The position numbers and the translations under genes are program-made. From an uncultured Clostridia bacterium (GTDB lineage: Bacteria; Bacillota; Clostridia; Christensenellales; UBA1242), in assembly GCA_934754445.1 (NCBI GenBank), contig CAKVHZ010000008.1:1-46419 (forward strand): DNA of 46,419 bases. The letters run 5' to 3'. Every line of letters begins with the position of its first letter. Position 1 is the stretch's first letter. The notes under the pieces are model-generated. The model searched no databases, had not been told where the DNA came from, and was given only the letters and a program-made list of their open reading frames with translations. Below, in pieces: positions 32,831 to 42,079 of this stretch.

Positions 32831-33437
32831 AATCTTCTTTTGTATATTCATCTTCATTTAAAACAATTGTATCGTCGTTTGTGAATAAACTTTTTAATGT
32901 TTTTTTAGTCTTTTTAATTTTATATGATACTACTATTGTATCTATTAATGTAGAAATTGCTTGGCAAATTAATGTTACACCTAAAATTATAAATAAGACA
33001 TTTTCAGTTTGTGGAATACATATTAAAGTTATACCTAAACCTAAAACTATTGTTGATAAAATGGTATCTAACCACCAATATTTAGCACCAAGTCTTCTAC
33101 AATCAAAAGACCATTCAATAGAGAATAAACTTTTGCAAATAAATATAATACCAAACATAAATCCAAAAATATTTGCATTTAAAATTACATTAGCATTTGC
33201 AAAGAAAACTACAGATAAAGCGATATTTACAATACCATTAATAAACCCAAAAGGTTCTATGCCATAAGTAAAGTAGTTAAAACACTTAACCATACCCATA
33301 ACAAGTAATAGACTTGCAAATAAATAAATTATCGTTAATTTTGTAACATTAGGACTAACAATAAATAAAATACCTAAAATTAAATTTACTAAAACTTCAA
33401 TAAAAGACCATGCTTTTACTTTTTTGAAAAATGACAT
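32829..33437 (-). CDS. HdeD-like (DUF308) membrane protein
   Basis: 202 aa from the Met of MSFFKKVKAWSFIEVLVNLI, which follows an AGGAG site; the upstream in-frame Met has none. Six hydrophobic segments in pairs are seen (FIEVLVNLILGILFIV, LTIIYLFASLLLVMGMV, INGIVNIALSVVFFA, IFGFMFGIIFICKSL, LDTILSTIVLGLGITLI and LFIILGVTLICQAIS), the repeated-hairpin pattern of DUF308/HdeD proteins. The C-terminal tail is acidic. The role in Firmicutes is not known; HdeD in enterobacteria is linked to acid stress. Confidence 0.8.
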   Translation of the reverse strand: MSFFKKVKAWSFIEVLVNLILGILFIVSPNVTKLTIIYLFASLLLVMGMVKCFNYFTYGIEPFGFINGIVNIALSVVFFANANVILNANIFGFMFGIIFICKSLFSIEWSFDCRRLGAKYWWLDTILSTIVLGLGITLICIPQTENVLFIILGVTLICQAISTLIDTIVVSYKIKKTKKTLKSLFTNDDTIVLNEDEYTKED

Positions 33438-33582
33438 AATAAATTCTCCTTTTATAATCAAATTCATTTAATTATAACTTTATTTACTTATTATTTGGAA
33501 TATAAATTTTTAACATTTGTATAAAATTATAAAAATTCAACTCTTTTATACATTTTTTTATTTTATATTTTCTACGAAAAAG

Positions 33583-34572
33583 TTAATTCTCACTCATCTT
33601 CTCTCTAATCTTTTCTTCAACTTCTTTATAAATTTCTTGATTTGCTTCTAAATATGCCTTAGCATTTTCTTTACCTTGACCAATTTTTTCGTCATTATAA
33701 CTAAACCAAGCACCACTTTTTTCAATTATGTTAAATTCTACAGCTAAGTCTATTAAACAACCAACCTTAGAAATTCCTTTACCGAACATTATTTCAAATT
33801 CTGCGGTTTTAAAAGGTGGTGCCATTTTATTTTTAACAACTTTAACTTTTGTTTTATTTCCTATAATTTCATCACCATTTTTAATTGTATCAGTTTTTCT
33901 AACATCTAAACGAATACTTGAATAGAACTTTAATGCTTTACCACCAGTTGTAGTTTCTGGGCTACCAAACATAACCCCTACTTTTTCTCTTAATTGGTTG
34001 ATAAATATAACTATTGTGTTGGTTTTTGAAACAATGCCAGTTAATTTCCTTAATGCTTGACTCATAAGTCTTGCTTGAAGTCCAATAAAACTATCCCCCA
34101 TTTCGCCGTCTATTTCGGCTTTAGGAGTTAACGCAGCAACAGAGTCGATAACAACTAAATCTACTGCTCCACTTCTAACTAGTGCTTCACAAATCTCTAA
34201 TCCTTCTTCTCCTGTTGATGGTTGAGAAACATATAAGTCGTTAATATTTACGCCAATTCTTTCCGCATAACTTGGGTCTAGAGCGTGTTCAGCATCTATA
34301 AAAGCACAAGTGCCACCAAGTTTTTGACACTCGGATACAACTGTTAAAGCAACTGTAGTTTTACCACTACTTTCTGGCCCATATATTTCTATAATTCTTC
34401 CCTTTGGTATTCCGCCAATTCCTAGTGCTTTATCTAAGGTTAAACAGCCTGTAGGAATAACTTCTATATCTTGATGAGTTTTATCGCCCATTTTAATAAC
34501 AGAGCCTTTACCAAATTGTTTTTCTAATTGTAAGATTACACTATCCAATGCTTTTTTCTTATTGTCGTCCAT
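33583..34572 (-). CDS. recA: Recombinase RecA
   Basis: 329 aa. It starts MDDNKKKALDSVILQLEKQF and has Walker A GPESSGKTT, the AFIDAEHALDPSYAERIGV segment, VVIDSVAALTPKAEIDGEMGD and the MAW-like INQLREKVGVMFGSPETTTG L2 region (broken here for display). The C-terminus is short, ending EKIREKMSEN, without the long acidic tail of E. coli RecA. ATG overlaps the pgsA stop codon (TAATG). pgsA-recA adjacency is normal in Firmicutes; cinA is missing between them. Confidence 0.98.
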   Translation of the reverse strand: MDDNKKKALDSVILQLEKQFGKGSVIKMGDKTHQDIEVIPTGCLTLDKALGIGGIPKGRIIEIYGPESSGKTTVALTVVSECQKLGGTCAFIDAEHALDPSYAERIGVNINDLYVSQPSTGEEGLEICEALVRSGAVDLVVIDSVAALTPKAEIDGEMGDSFIGLQARLMSQALRKLTGIVSKTNTIVIFINQLREKVGVMFGSPETTTGGKALKFYSSIRLDVRKTDTIKNGDEIIGNKTKVKVVKNKMAPPFKTAEFEIMFGKGISKVGCLIDLAVEFNIIEKSGAWFSYNDEKIGQGKENAKAYLEANQEIYKEVEEKIREKMSEN

Positions 34573-35171
34573 TATTCTTCTCCTTTGTCTTTAAAAACTT
34601 GTTTATTTTTTACACAATAATTTATTCCGCTTAAAATTGAAACAAGTGTTGCTAAACCTAAAATGCTATAACCTGTCCACTTAAAAATTTCAATTAAAAG
34701 TGGAATTTCTACTAAGCCAAGTAGTGCAGAGTATGCTAGCAAAACACTTATTGCAATATCTTGTAAAACTGTTTTTAGTTTACCCCATTTATCAGCACTA
34801 ATAATAACATTATTGCTTGCACCAACTTGTCTTAATGCTCCTACAATAAAATCTCGTGAAATCATAATAAACAATACAAGTTCGGCAAATATTTTTGGAA
34901 CAGTTCCATCAACACATATTAAAATTAAAGCACCAAACACTAATAGTTTATCAGCAATTGGGTCTAAAAATTTACCAAGGTTTGTTACCTGATTATTTTT
35001 TCGTGCAAAATATCCGTCTAAATGGTCTGTATACGCAGCAAGCATAAAAACAAATAAAGCCACAAATTTACCAAGGTTATATGGTATAAAACTTGCTAAA
35101 TAGAAAAATATAACAAGTGGAATTAATACTATTCTTGAAATAGTAATTTTATTTGGAAGATTTAGTTTCAT
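34572..35171 (-). CDS. pgsA: CDP-diacylglycerol-glycerol-3-phosphate 3-phosphatidyltransferase
   Basis: 199-aa membrane enzyme of phosphatidylglycerol synthesis. The start is the Met of MKLNLPNKITISRIVLIPLV, preceded by AGGAGAAATTGTTA. The CDP-alcohol phosphatidyltransferase motif DGx2ARx8Gx3Dx3D is present as DHLDGYFARKNNQVTNLGKF followed by LDPIADKL. Several hydrophobic helices surround it. It overlaps rimO by about 20 nt. Confidence 0.95.
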   Translation of the reverse strand: MKLNLPNKITISRIVLIPLVIFFYLASFIPYNLGKFVALFVFMLAAYTDHLDGYFARKNNQVTNLGKFLDPIADKLLVFGALILICVDGTVPKIFAELVLFIMISRDFIVGALRQVGASNNVIISADKWGKLKTVLQDIAISVLLAYSALLGLVEIPLLIEIFKWTGYSILGLATLVSILSGINYCVKNKQVFKDKGEE

Positions 35172-36486
35172 TAACAATTTCTCCTATTAAATCAATGTCT
35201 AATGTGTCTGTAATTTTAACTTTTTTATAGTCGCCCACTTTTGTTTTGTTATCATAATCAGTATATATTAAAGTATCTATAACAGGGCTATTATATTCAC
35301 TTCTAAATGTTACAACATCTTCTGTAACCTTTTCACAAACACACAATAAAGTTTTATCAATTAAATTTTTATTGTTATTAATTATAACATTTTTTTGAAT
35401 CTTTTGCAATTTTTTAACTCTAATATTTTTAATAAAATTTGGTATTTGATGTTTTAATTTGTAGGCTTTAGTCCCTTCTTCTTTAGAATAAGCAAAAAAA
35501 CCAACATTATTTAATTTATATTCGTTTAAAAAATCTTTAACTTCAACAAAATCTTTATGTGTTTCACCTGGAAAGCCAACAATAAAAGTTGAACGAATTG
35601 AGATATAATTTTTACAATTTCTTAATTTTTTTATTATAGAAATTATTTTTTCTTTATCTCCTTTTCGGTTCATCGCTTTTAAAATTTTGTCGCTTATGTG
35701 CTGTAAGGGAATATCAATATATTTACAAACTTTTGGATTATTATCTATTTCATTAATTAATTCATCACTAATTAATTCTGGATAGCAATAAAGTAGTCTT
35801 ATCCACTTTAAATTTTCAATTTCGCTTAGTTTTTTAATTAATTCTACTATTTTATATTCTTTATATAAATCGTAACCATATTTTGTAACATCTTGTGCAA
35901 TTAAAATAATTTCAGTTGCTCCATTTTTAACAAGTTCTTGTGCTTCTAAAACTAATTTTTCAATAGGAGTTGATTTATATCTCCCCCGAATAAAAGGAAT
36001 TAAGCAATATGAACAAAAGTTATTACAACCATCAGCAATTTTTAAATAGGCGTAATTATTAGGTGTAGAAATTACTCTATTTAGGTCGCAAAAATCGGGC
36101 GAAAAGTTTTCTTTAATGTTATAAAGTTCTAAAATATGTCTTACTATATATTTATTTTCTTTTAATGGAAGAATTAAATCTGCTTCTTTTAATTCTGATT
36201 TTAATTCATCATAGTTTTTTTCACTTAAACAACCAGTAACTATTAATTTCTCTAATTTTTTACAAGAAGATTTAATCTCTAAAATTGTATCTATGCTTTC
36301 TTCTCTACTTGCTTTTAAAAATGCACATGTGTTTACAATAACAATTTCAGCATCTTTTTCATCTTCAGTAAAACTAAAACCGAATTGTTTTAAAAAATAT
36401 AACATATTTTCAGCATCAACTCGGTTTTTATCACAGCCAAGAGTTATTAGTGCAATTTTTTTATTTAGTAATTCTTTTGTAGTCAT
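35149..36486 (-). CDS. rimO: Ribosomal protein S12 methylthiotransferase RimO
   Basis: 445 aa from the Met of MTTKELLNKKIALITLGCDKN, which is preceded by GGAG inside the end of ftsK. The methylthiotransferase Cys (LGCDKNRVDAENM, NTCAFLKASREESID, VTGCLSEKNYDE) and the radical SAM motif DGCNNFCSYCLIPFIRGRYKS are present; the last 65 residues (KTLLCVCEKVTEDVVTF... VKITDTLDIDLIGEIV) are a TRAM domain. It modifies Asp of S12. Unlike MiaB in this window it keeps its TRAM domain. Confidence 0.95.
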   Translation of the reverse strand: MTTKELLNKKIALITLGCDKNRVDAENMLYFLKQFGFSFTEDEKDAEIVIVNTCAFLKASREESIDTILEIKSSCKKLEKLIVTGCLSEKNYDELKSELKEADLILPLKENKYIVRHILELYNIKENFSPDFCDLNRVISTPNNYAYLKIADGCNNFCSYCLIPFIRGRYKSTPIEKLVLEAQELVKNGATEIILIAQDVTKYGYDLYKEYKIVELIKKLSEIENLKWIRLLYCYPELISDELINEIDNNPKVCKYIDIPLQHISDKILKAMNRKGDKEKIISIIKKLRNCKNYISIRSTFIVGFPGETHKDFVEVKDFLNEYKLNNVGFFAYSKEEGTKAYKLKHQIPNFIKNIRVKKLQKIQKNVIINNNKNLIDKTLLCVCEKVTEDVVTFRSEYNSPVIDTLIYTDYDNKTKVGDYKKVKITDTLDIDLIGEIVNETKSSK

Positions 36487-36487
36487 T

Positions 36488-39295
36488 TTAATCTCCATAA
36501 ATTTGTCTATATTCGTCCATAGTTAAATAAACCGTTCTTGGTCTACTACCATCTGCTGGCGAAATATAATGTAGTCGTTCCATTTGGTCAATAATTTTAC
36601 CTGCTCGAGAAAATCCTAAAGCAAAATGTCGTTGAAGTTTAGATATGCTTGCTTGACCAATTTCAATAACATATTTTAGTGCATCTGGCATTAAACTATC
36701 AAGTTCGTTAGGGTCATAACCTGAACTTGCTATACCATTATTATCGCTTGTTTTATTAATTTCTCTTTCAGCCTGTTCATCAAACACGCCTTCGTTATTT
36801 TGTTTTATAAATTGAATAACATTTTTTAATTCTTCATTAGAAATAAATGCACATTGAATTCGGGCTGGTTCTGGTAATTCTTGTGGATAATATAACATAT
36901 CACCTTTACCAAGTAATTTTTCCGCACCTACTCTATCTAATATTGTTTTGCTATCTATAAAACTAGAAACAGCAAAAGCAATACGAGAAGGTAAATTTGC
37001 CTTAATTGTTCCTGTAATAACATCGACTGATGGACGTTGTGTTGCTAATACTAAGTGAATACCTGCAGCACGAGCCTTTTGAGCAATACGAGTAATTCTA
37101 TCTTCTATTTCTTTTTTATTACTACTCATTAAGTCGTTCATTTCATCTAATATCATAACAATATAAGGTAATTTTTGTGCTTTTCCGCTAACAACATCTT
37201 CTGTTTCATTATATTCTTCTATCTTCTTAACATATGCTTCTTCAAATTTTTCATATCTTCTTTCCATTTCGTTAATTAAATAGTTTAAAGCGTTTATTGT
37301 TTTATCACTATTACTTATAATTTCTGGAATTAACAAATGTGGAAGATTATTAAACATAGAAAATTCAACTCTTTTAGGGTCTACGATAACAAGTCTTAAT
37401 TCTTCTGGGCTACATTTATATAATAAACTTACAAGCATAACATTTAAGCAAACACTTTTACCGCTACCAGTTGTTCCTGCAACTAATAAGTGTGGCATTT
37501 TACTTAAATCGCAAACACGATATTTGCCGTTAATGTCTTTACCTAAAGCAAAAGTAAGTTTACCTTTAGCACCATAAAACTCTTTACTTTCTAAGCATTC
37601 TCTTAAACCAACCGTTGCAATTTCATCGTTAGGAACTTCTATTCCTACCGCACTTTTACCCGGAATTGGTGCTTCTATTCTAACTCCATGAGAAGATGCT
37701 AATGCCATGGCAATATCGTTTGAATACTGGTTAATTTTATTTACGCTTATCCCTGGTGGCATTTCAAGTTCAAATCTTGTTACCGCTGGGCCACATGTAA
37801 CACCAATGACTTTTGCTGGCACTTTAAAGTTTTCTAATGTTGTTTCTATTATTTTTGCTTTCTCTTCATAATTTTCACAATATTTATTTGCGTCGGTAGA
37901 AATATTGTTTAACAAATCAGTTGTAGGTCTAACATATCTACTAGGTTTTTTATATGTCGCCATTTTGGGCTCTTTTTTAGTATCTAATAAATTTGTTTGA
38001 GTATATTTCTTTTCTTCTTTAGTTACTTCTTCTGATTTTTCTAAATTTTTAACTTTGTTTATCAAATCATCTATTTTAACATCACTAATTTTATCGCCTT
38101 TATTTGAGTTATTAGCATTGTTATTTATATTATTTGTGCTGTTAGTGTTGTTATTTAAATTGTCTTCGTTACTAATATTATTTAAATAAAAACCATTTTG
38201 TTCTATAGCACTATTATTTTTCTCTCTTTCTTGTTGTTTTAATTCTTCACTTTCTTTAATTAAATCATTAATAGGTAAATTTTTTAAATTATCTTCTAAA
38301 TTCAAGTTTTTGTTTTTAAGTTTAGCAATATCTTCCATACTAGTTTTTCTATAATTAGGGTCGATTGTTGCTCTTAAAAATTCAAGATTTTTCTCTCGTC
38401 TATCTTTATCATTTTCTCTTGTTTGTGATTTACTACCTGTAAATGTAGATGAATTAAAAGCATTAAAATTTGATAATTTTTCATCAATATTTTCATCTTC
38501 ATAATCTTTAAAAATAGGGGCATCATCAGTTTTATTATAGAATTTATTAAAGGTTTCTAATTGTTTATTGTTTAATGTTTCGACTGGCTGATTTTTTGCT
38601 TGTCCAATGCCAAGTCTTCGTTTTGCTTCTAGTCGTTTTGCTTCATCACTACTTATTTCAGCATCAACCACTATTTCAGGATTTTTTTCACTATTATTAA
38701 AAATTTGGTCATTTAAATATTCGCTTGCACTATTAGAAATTTTTACTTCTTCAATTCTAGCCTTTTGCTTTTTATTTTTTCCTATAAAATTGATAGAGTT
38801 TTTATTAATAATAAAATAATCTAAAATTTTATATGCAGAAAAAATTAATAAAATACTAAATACTACATAAGCACCAAAATATTGAATTAATTTTACTAAA
38901 GGATAAGTGAATAATGAAATTAGTAATCCACCTGCACTTAAACTATTATATGTTTGACTTAAATATGTGCCATAACTAGATAAACTTAAACCACCACTAA
39001 ATGCTAAATGAAGAATGCTAAGTAAACTAAATGCTAGTAGACTAATATAAACAATAAATTTTTTAGGCATAACAAATTTCTTGTCTTTAAAAAGCATATA
39101 ACTTAAAGCATAACCACCAAAAAACAAAGGATAAGCAAACACCCCAAAAAAACCAAGTAAAAAGTGCTTTAAAAAGCCTAAAAAGCCACTAAATAAAGCA
39201 AAATAACCAATACTTGATATAATTATTAGAATAATAGCAATTCTTTTTTTAACCGAATTTTTTGGCTTGTTTTTAAGCGGTGAAATATAGTCCAT
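36488..39295 (-). CDS. ftsK: DNA translocase FtsK/SpoIIIE
   Basis: 935 aa from the Met of MDYISPLKNKPKNSVKKR, which has AGGAGG 5 nt upstream; the in-frame extension of 40 residues crosses the promoter and is rejected. Four N-terminal membrane helices (about 20-165) anchor it; a long Asn/Glu-rich linker follows; the motor domain has Walker A VAGTTGSGKSVCLNVMLVSL and the Walker B region LRLVIVDPKRVEFSMF; the C-terminal gamma domain (DALKYVIEIGQASISKLQRH) reads DNA polarity. The protein pumps DNA through the division or sporulation septum. Followed by rimO, pgsA and recA. Confidence 0.95.
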   Translation of the reverse strand: MDYISPLKNKPKNSVKKRIAIILIIISSIGYFALFSGFLGFLKHFLLGFFGVFAYPLFFGGYALSYMLFKDKKFVMPKKFIVYISLLAFSLLSILHLAFSGGLSLSSYGTYLSQTYNSLSAGGLLISLFTYPLVKLIQYFGAYVVFSILLIFSAYKILDYFIINKNSINFIGKNKKQKARIEEVKISNSASEYLNDQIFNNSEKNPEIVVDAEISSDEAKRLEAKRRLGIGQAKNQPVETLNNKQLETFNKFYNKTDDAPIFKDYEDENIDEKLSNFNAFNSSTFTGSKSQTRENDKDRREKNLEFLRATIDPNYRKTSMEDIAKLKNKNLNLEDNLKNLPINDLIKESEELKQQEREKNNSAIEQNGFYLNNISNEDNLNNNTNSTNNINNNANNSNKGDKISDVKIDDLINKVKNLEKSEEVTKEEKKYTQTNLLDTKKEPKMATYKKPSRYVRPTTDLLNNISTDANKYCENYEEKAKIIETTLENFKVPAKVIGVTCGPAVTRFELEMPPGISVNKINQYSNDIAMALASSHGVRIEAPIPGKSAVGIEVPNDEIATVGLRECLESKEFYGAKGKLTFALGKDINGKYRVCDLSKMPHLLVAGTTGSGKSVCLNVMLVSLLYKCSPEELRLVIVDPKRVEFSMFNNLPHLLIPEIISNSDKTINALNYLINEMERRYEKFEEAYVKKIEEYNETEDVVSGKAQKLPYIVMILDEMNDLMSSNKKEIEDRITRIAQKARAAGIHLVLATQRPSVDVITGTIKANLPSRIAFAVSSFIDSKTILDRVGAEKLLGKGDMLYYPQELPEPARIQCAFISNEELKNVIQFIKQNNEGVFDEQAEREINKTSDNNGIASSGYDPNELDSLMPDALKYVIEIGQASISKLQRHFALGFSRAGKIIDQMERLHYISPADGSRPRTVYLTMDEYRQIYGD

Positions 39296-39313
39296 TTGGC
39301 CTCCTACCCCAAT

Positions 39314-39364
39314 TATAACACAAATAAAATAAAAATTAAATGTTTTACAAAATTTTTTGTAAAA
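39314..39364 (-). promoter_or_regulatory. Promoter region of ftsK-rimO-pgsA-recA with an adjoining palindrome
   Basis: On the minus strand a TATAAT preceded by TGT (extended -10) lies about 17 nt before the ftsK ATG. The -35 is weak (TTTAAT at a 17-bp spacing). Just upstream is a 10-bp inverted repeat TTTTACAAAA/TTTTGTAAAA (39343-39352 and 39355-39364) that could be an operator or just an A/T-rich UP-like element. Confidence 0.5.
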
Positions 39365-39386
39365 TTTTTGTCTTTTTATTTTAAAT

Positions 39387-39409
39387 AAAAAACGGCTATA
39401 AACCGTTTT
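39387..39409 (-). terminator. Intrinsic terminator of the M16 peptidase gene
   Basis: Stem AAAACGG/CCGTTTT with a 7-nt loop and T-run on the minus strand; the stop codon overlaps the stem. Confidence 0.8.
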
Positions 39410-40673
39410 AATCAAAACTCTTTATTAAGTCTATATCATTTTTAGAACTTACCATAGTTATACAATATTTATCTGTAAAAATATTTAGTAATTGTTTATT
39501 TACATCTTTTAAAGTGACATTTTTGTAAAGTTCTATCATGTCTTCTTTACTTATTATTCTATTTTTGTTTTGAAGTTGGAGTGCCATATTTGATGCACTA
39601 TCTGATGGACTATCTGAACGAAGTTTTATTGATGAAATCAACATATTTTTTGCTTGCATTAGTTCTTCTTCGGTAAAACCATTTTGTTTAACTTCTTCTA
39701 TAACCTTTTTAATTGTTTTTAGCGCTAGTGGTAAATTTTTTAAATTTGTTCCAAAACCAATATTAAACATGCCCGATAAATAATTTACATCATTACTAGA
39801 ATAAATTGTGTAAACTAATCCAAGTTTTTCTCTAACTTCTTGAAAAAGTCTACTACTCATTCCCCCACCTAACATATAAGATATAACTAAATTTAATCGG
39901 TTTTCATCTTCGCTAAAATTGTTAGTTGTTTTATATGCTATTTTAACTTGTGCTTGATTTGTATCTTTATAAATTACTGCTTGATTTTTTTCAATTTTAT
40001 AATTAGTAATAACTGGATTAAACACAAAACTTTCTTTTTGTTTAAAATTCTTTTCAAAATATTTGTTGATTAAATTTTCGGCTTCCTCAAAACTAATATT
40101 ACCCGCTAGAGATAAAATAATATTTTTAGGGGTATAATTTTTACTAAAATAATCTAAAATTTGCTCTCTTGAAATTTTACTAACGCTTTCTTCCGTTCCC
40201 GCAATATCATGAGCAAAAGTTGTTCCGTTATAAAAAATACTATCCATTAATATTTCACATTGTGAATCAGGCATATCTTGATACATATTTATTTCTTCAA
40301 TAACAACTTGTTTTTCTTTAATTAATTCTTCGCTATCAAAAGTTGAATTAAAAAACATATCAGATAACAGTTCAACACTCTTTTCAACTGTGTCTTTTGT
40401 TCCATAAGTGAAATAACAAGTATTAGTTTTTGTGGTATAAGCATTAGTTTGAATACCATATTTGTCAAACTCTTTAACAATATCTAAACTTGTTCGAGTT
40501 TTCGTTCCTTTAAAAAACATATGTTCTATTAAATGACTTATTCCGTGGTCTTTTTCATTTTTTTCATTACTAGACCCTACAAACACAAAAAGTTTAACCG
40601 AAACACCTTCAAAACCTTTCATTTCATTAACTGCAAGCCTTACACCACTATTTAAAGTTTTTATTTTAATCAT
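39408..40673 (-). CDS. M16 family metallopeptidase (mitochondrial processing peptidase-like)
   Basis: 421 aa. The inverted zinc motif HxxEH is seen in GISHLIEHMFFKGT (about residue 46), with the third ligand Glu expected in the helix ending KEKQVVIEEINMYQD. The C-terminal half has the inactive second M16 fold and the conserved MLGGGMSSRLFQEVREKLGLVYTIYS segment. In Firmicutes such genes (YmxG type) sit near pnp or ftsK-like clusters. AGGAG precedes the ATG. Single-gene unit. Confidence 0.92.
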   Translation of the reverse strand: MIKIKTLNSGVRLAVNEMKGFEGVSVKLFVFVGSSNEKNEKDHGISHLIEHMFFKGTKTRTSLDIVKEFDKYGIQTNAYTTKTNTCYFTYGTKDTVEKSVELLSDMFFNSTFDSEELIKEKQVVIEEINMYQDMPDSQCEILMDSIFYNGTTFAHDIAGTEESVSKISREQILDYFSKNYTPKNIILSLAGNISFEEAENLINKYFEKNFKQKESFVFNPVITNYKIEKNQAVIYKDTNQAQVKIAYKTTNNFSEDENRLNLVISYMLGGGMSSRLFQEVREKLGLVYTIYSSNDVNYLSGMFNIGFGTNLKNLPLALKTIKKVIEEVKQNGFTEEELMQAKNMLISSIKLRSDSPSDSASNMALQLQNKNRIISKEDMIELYKNVTLKDVNKQLLNIFTDKYCITMVSSKNDIDLIKSFD

Positions 40674-40689
40674 ATTTACTCCTATGATT

Positions 40690-40718
40690 AGTATAACTAT
40701 TTTTATAACTTTTTACAA
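40690..40718 (-). promoter_or_regulatory. Sigma-A promoter of the M16 peptidase gene
   Basis: Minus strand: TTGTAA (40718-40713), 17-bp spacer, TATACT (40695-40690), about 17 nt before the ATG. Confidence 0.65.
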
Positions 40719-40729
40719 ACAAAAAATAA

Positions 40730-40755
40730 AAAAAGTGCTTAAAATAGCACTTTTT
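40730..40755 (-). terminator. Terminator of the nfeD-floA operon
   Basis: A 10-bp stem AAAAAGTGCT/AGCACTTTTT with a 6-nt loop and T-run on the minus strand, at the stop codon of the last gene. Confidence 0.8.
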
Positions 40756-41108
40756 TAAAATTTAGGTTTTAACAAATCACTAACTATAATCTTTTTCATT
40801 TCTGGAGTTAAATTAGAAACTTCTTTTTTTATCTTTTCTTTTTCAGTAAGTTCAGGTTTTTGTTCTCTAAACGGAGCAAAATCGCTTTCATCTTGTTTAA
40901 AATACTTCTTTTCTTCAATAATTCCAACAGCAACAGGTTTTTGTTCAACTATAACTGGATTTTCCGCTTCAGTTTTTATTTTATCGTCTTTACCTTTACT
41001 TTTGCCTTCTTTTTTATTGATTTTTAAAGTATTAACAAAATATAACGCACCAATAACAAGCAAAATTACTATAAAAGAAATCAATGTGATAATTTCAGCA
41101 ATATTCAT
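40755..41108 (-). CDS. Small single-pass membrane protein, function unknown
   Basis: 117 aa. One N-terminal membrane helix (about 5-27, IITLISFIVILLVIGALYFV), then a charged Lys/Glu-rich cytoplasmic-type tail without recognised domain, ending NLTPEMKKIIVSDLLKPKF. It starts 2 nt after floA and is the last gene of the nfeD-floA operon, so a role with the flotillin-like membrane system is a reasonable inference. In Bacillus a small gene (yqfB) also follows floA but this one does not resemble it in any clear way. Confidence 0.7.
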   Translation of the reverse strand: MNIAEIITLISFIVILLVIGALYFVNTLKINKKEGKSKGKDDKIKTEAENPVIVEQKPVAVGIIEEKKYFKQDESDFAPFREQKPELTEKEKIKKEVSNLTPEMKKIIVSDLLKPKF

Positions 41109-41110
41109 AG

Positions 41111-42079
41111 TTATTCCTTATCTTCTTTATTTGAAAAAGACTTACGCATATCAGTATCTGCTAATATGTTTTGTAATTTGTAATAATCATAAACACCAAG
41201 TTTACCTTCTTTGAAAGCGCCCGCAATTGCTTTTGGAACTTCAGTTTGTGCTTCAACAAGTTCAACTTTTCTTTCTTGTTCGGCAGCAAGTGCCATTGCT
41301 TTTCTTTCTTCGGCTTTTGCTTGAGCAATTTGTTTATCTGCTTCGGCTTGATTTTTAAGTAATTCTGCACCAACGTTTCTACCTAAGTCTACATCGGCTA
41401 TATCAACTGATAAAATTTCATATGCTGTGCCGTTAGATAGGTTGCCGTTTAATAATAATTTACGAGAAATTTCATCTGGGTGTTCTTTTACTTCGTTATA
41501 TGTATTTGTTTCACCAATAGTTGTAACAATACCTTCGCCAACACGAGCAATAATTGTTTCTTCTCCTGCACCACCAACTAATTTTTGTAAGTTTGTTTTA
41601 ACGGTAACTTTAGCAACTACAATTAATTCAATACCATCTTTTGCTGTAGCAGTAATTTTTGGTGTTTGAATAACCTTTGGAGTAACACTTTCTTTAACTG
41701 CTTGTAAAACATCACGACCTGCAAGGTCTATAGCCTTTGCTTGTTCTGTTGTTAAATTAATTTTAGCACTATGAGCAGAAATTAAAGCCATTACAACTTT
41801 ATTTACATTACCACCTGCTAATACATGGTTTTCTAAATCGCTAACATTAACATCAAGACCTGCCTTTTTAGCATTAATATAACTATCTATAATAATAGAT
41901 AAATTAACGCCTCTTAATTTCATACCAAAAAGTTTGCTCATAGGTAAATATGTTCCACTAACCAAACATCTAAACCAATATTTAATAGGTAATAGTGCCA
42001 AAATTACAGCAATTAAAACTACTACTACACCTAAACCAATAACCCAGCCAATTGCTGAATTCAACAAATTTATATTCAT
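41111..42079 (-). CDS. floA: Flotillin-like protein FloA
   Basis: 322-aa membrane scaffold protein (YqfA type). The N-terminal hydrophobic segment (GWVIGLGVVVVLIAVILALL) inserts in the membrane, followed by the family-specific KLFGMKLRGVNLSIIIDSYINAKKAG and ISAHSAKINLTTEQAKAIDLAGRDVL; the SPFH-like core and a Glu/Ala-rich coiled coil (LLKNQAEADKQIAQAKAEERKAMALAAEQ) follow. Length is near the usual 330. It organises membrane microdomains. Directly downstream of nfeD, as in Bacillus yqeZ-yqfA. Confidence 0.96.
   Translation of the reverse strand: MNINLLNSAIGWVIGLGVVVVLIAVILALLPIKYWFRCLVSGTYLPMSKLFGMKLRGVNLSIIIDSYINAKKAGLDVNVSDLENHVLAGGNVNKVVMALISAHSAKINLTTEQAKAIDLAGRDVLQAVKESVTPKVIQTPKITATAKDGIELIVVAKVTVKTNLQKLVGGAGEETIIARVGEGIVTTIGETNTYNEVKEHPDEISRKLLLNGNLSNGTAYEILSVDIADVDLGRNVGAELLKNQAEADKQIAQAKAEERKAMALAAEQERKVELVEAQTEVPKAIAGAFKEGKLGVYDYYKLQNILADTDMRKSFSNKEDKE

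Noticed and set aside
39296..39415. 40-codon N-terminal extension of FtsK
   Set aside because: It crosses the extended -10 promoter, and a perfect AGGAGG sits right before the internal Met.
41161..41373. Second minus-strand frame inside floA
   Set aside because: Frame shadow of the Glu/Ala/Lys coiled coil of floA, no start signal.
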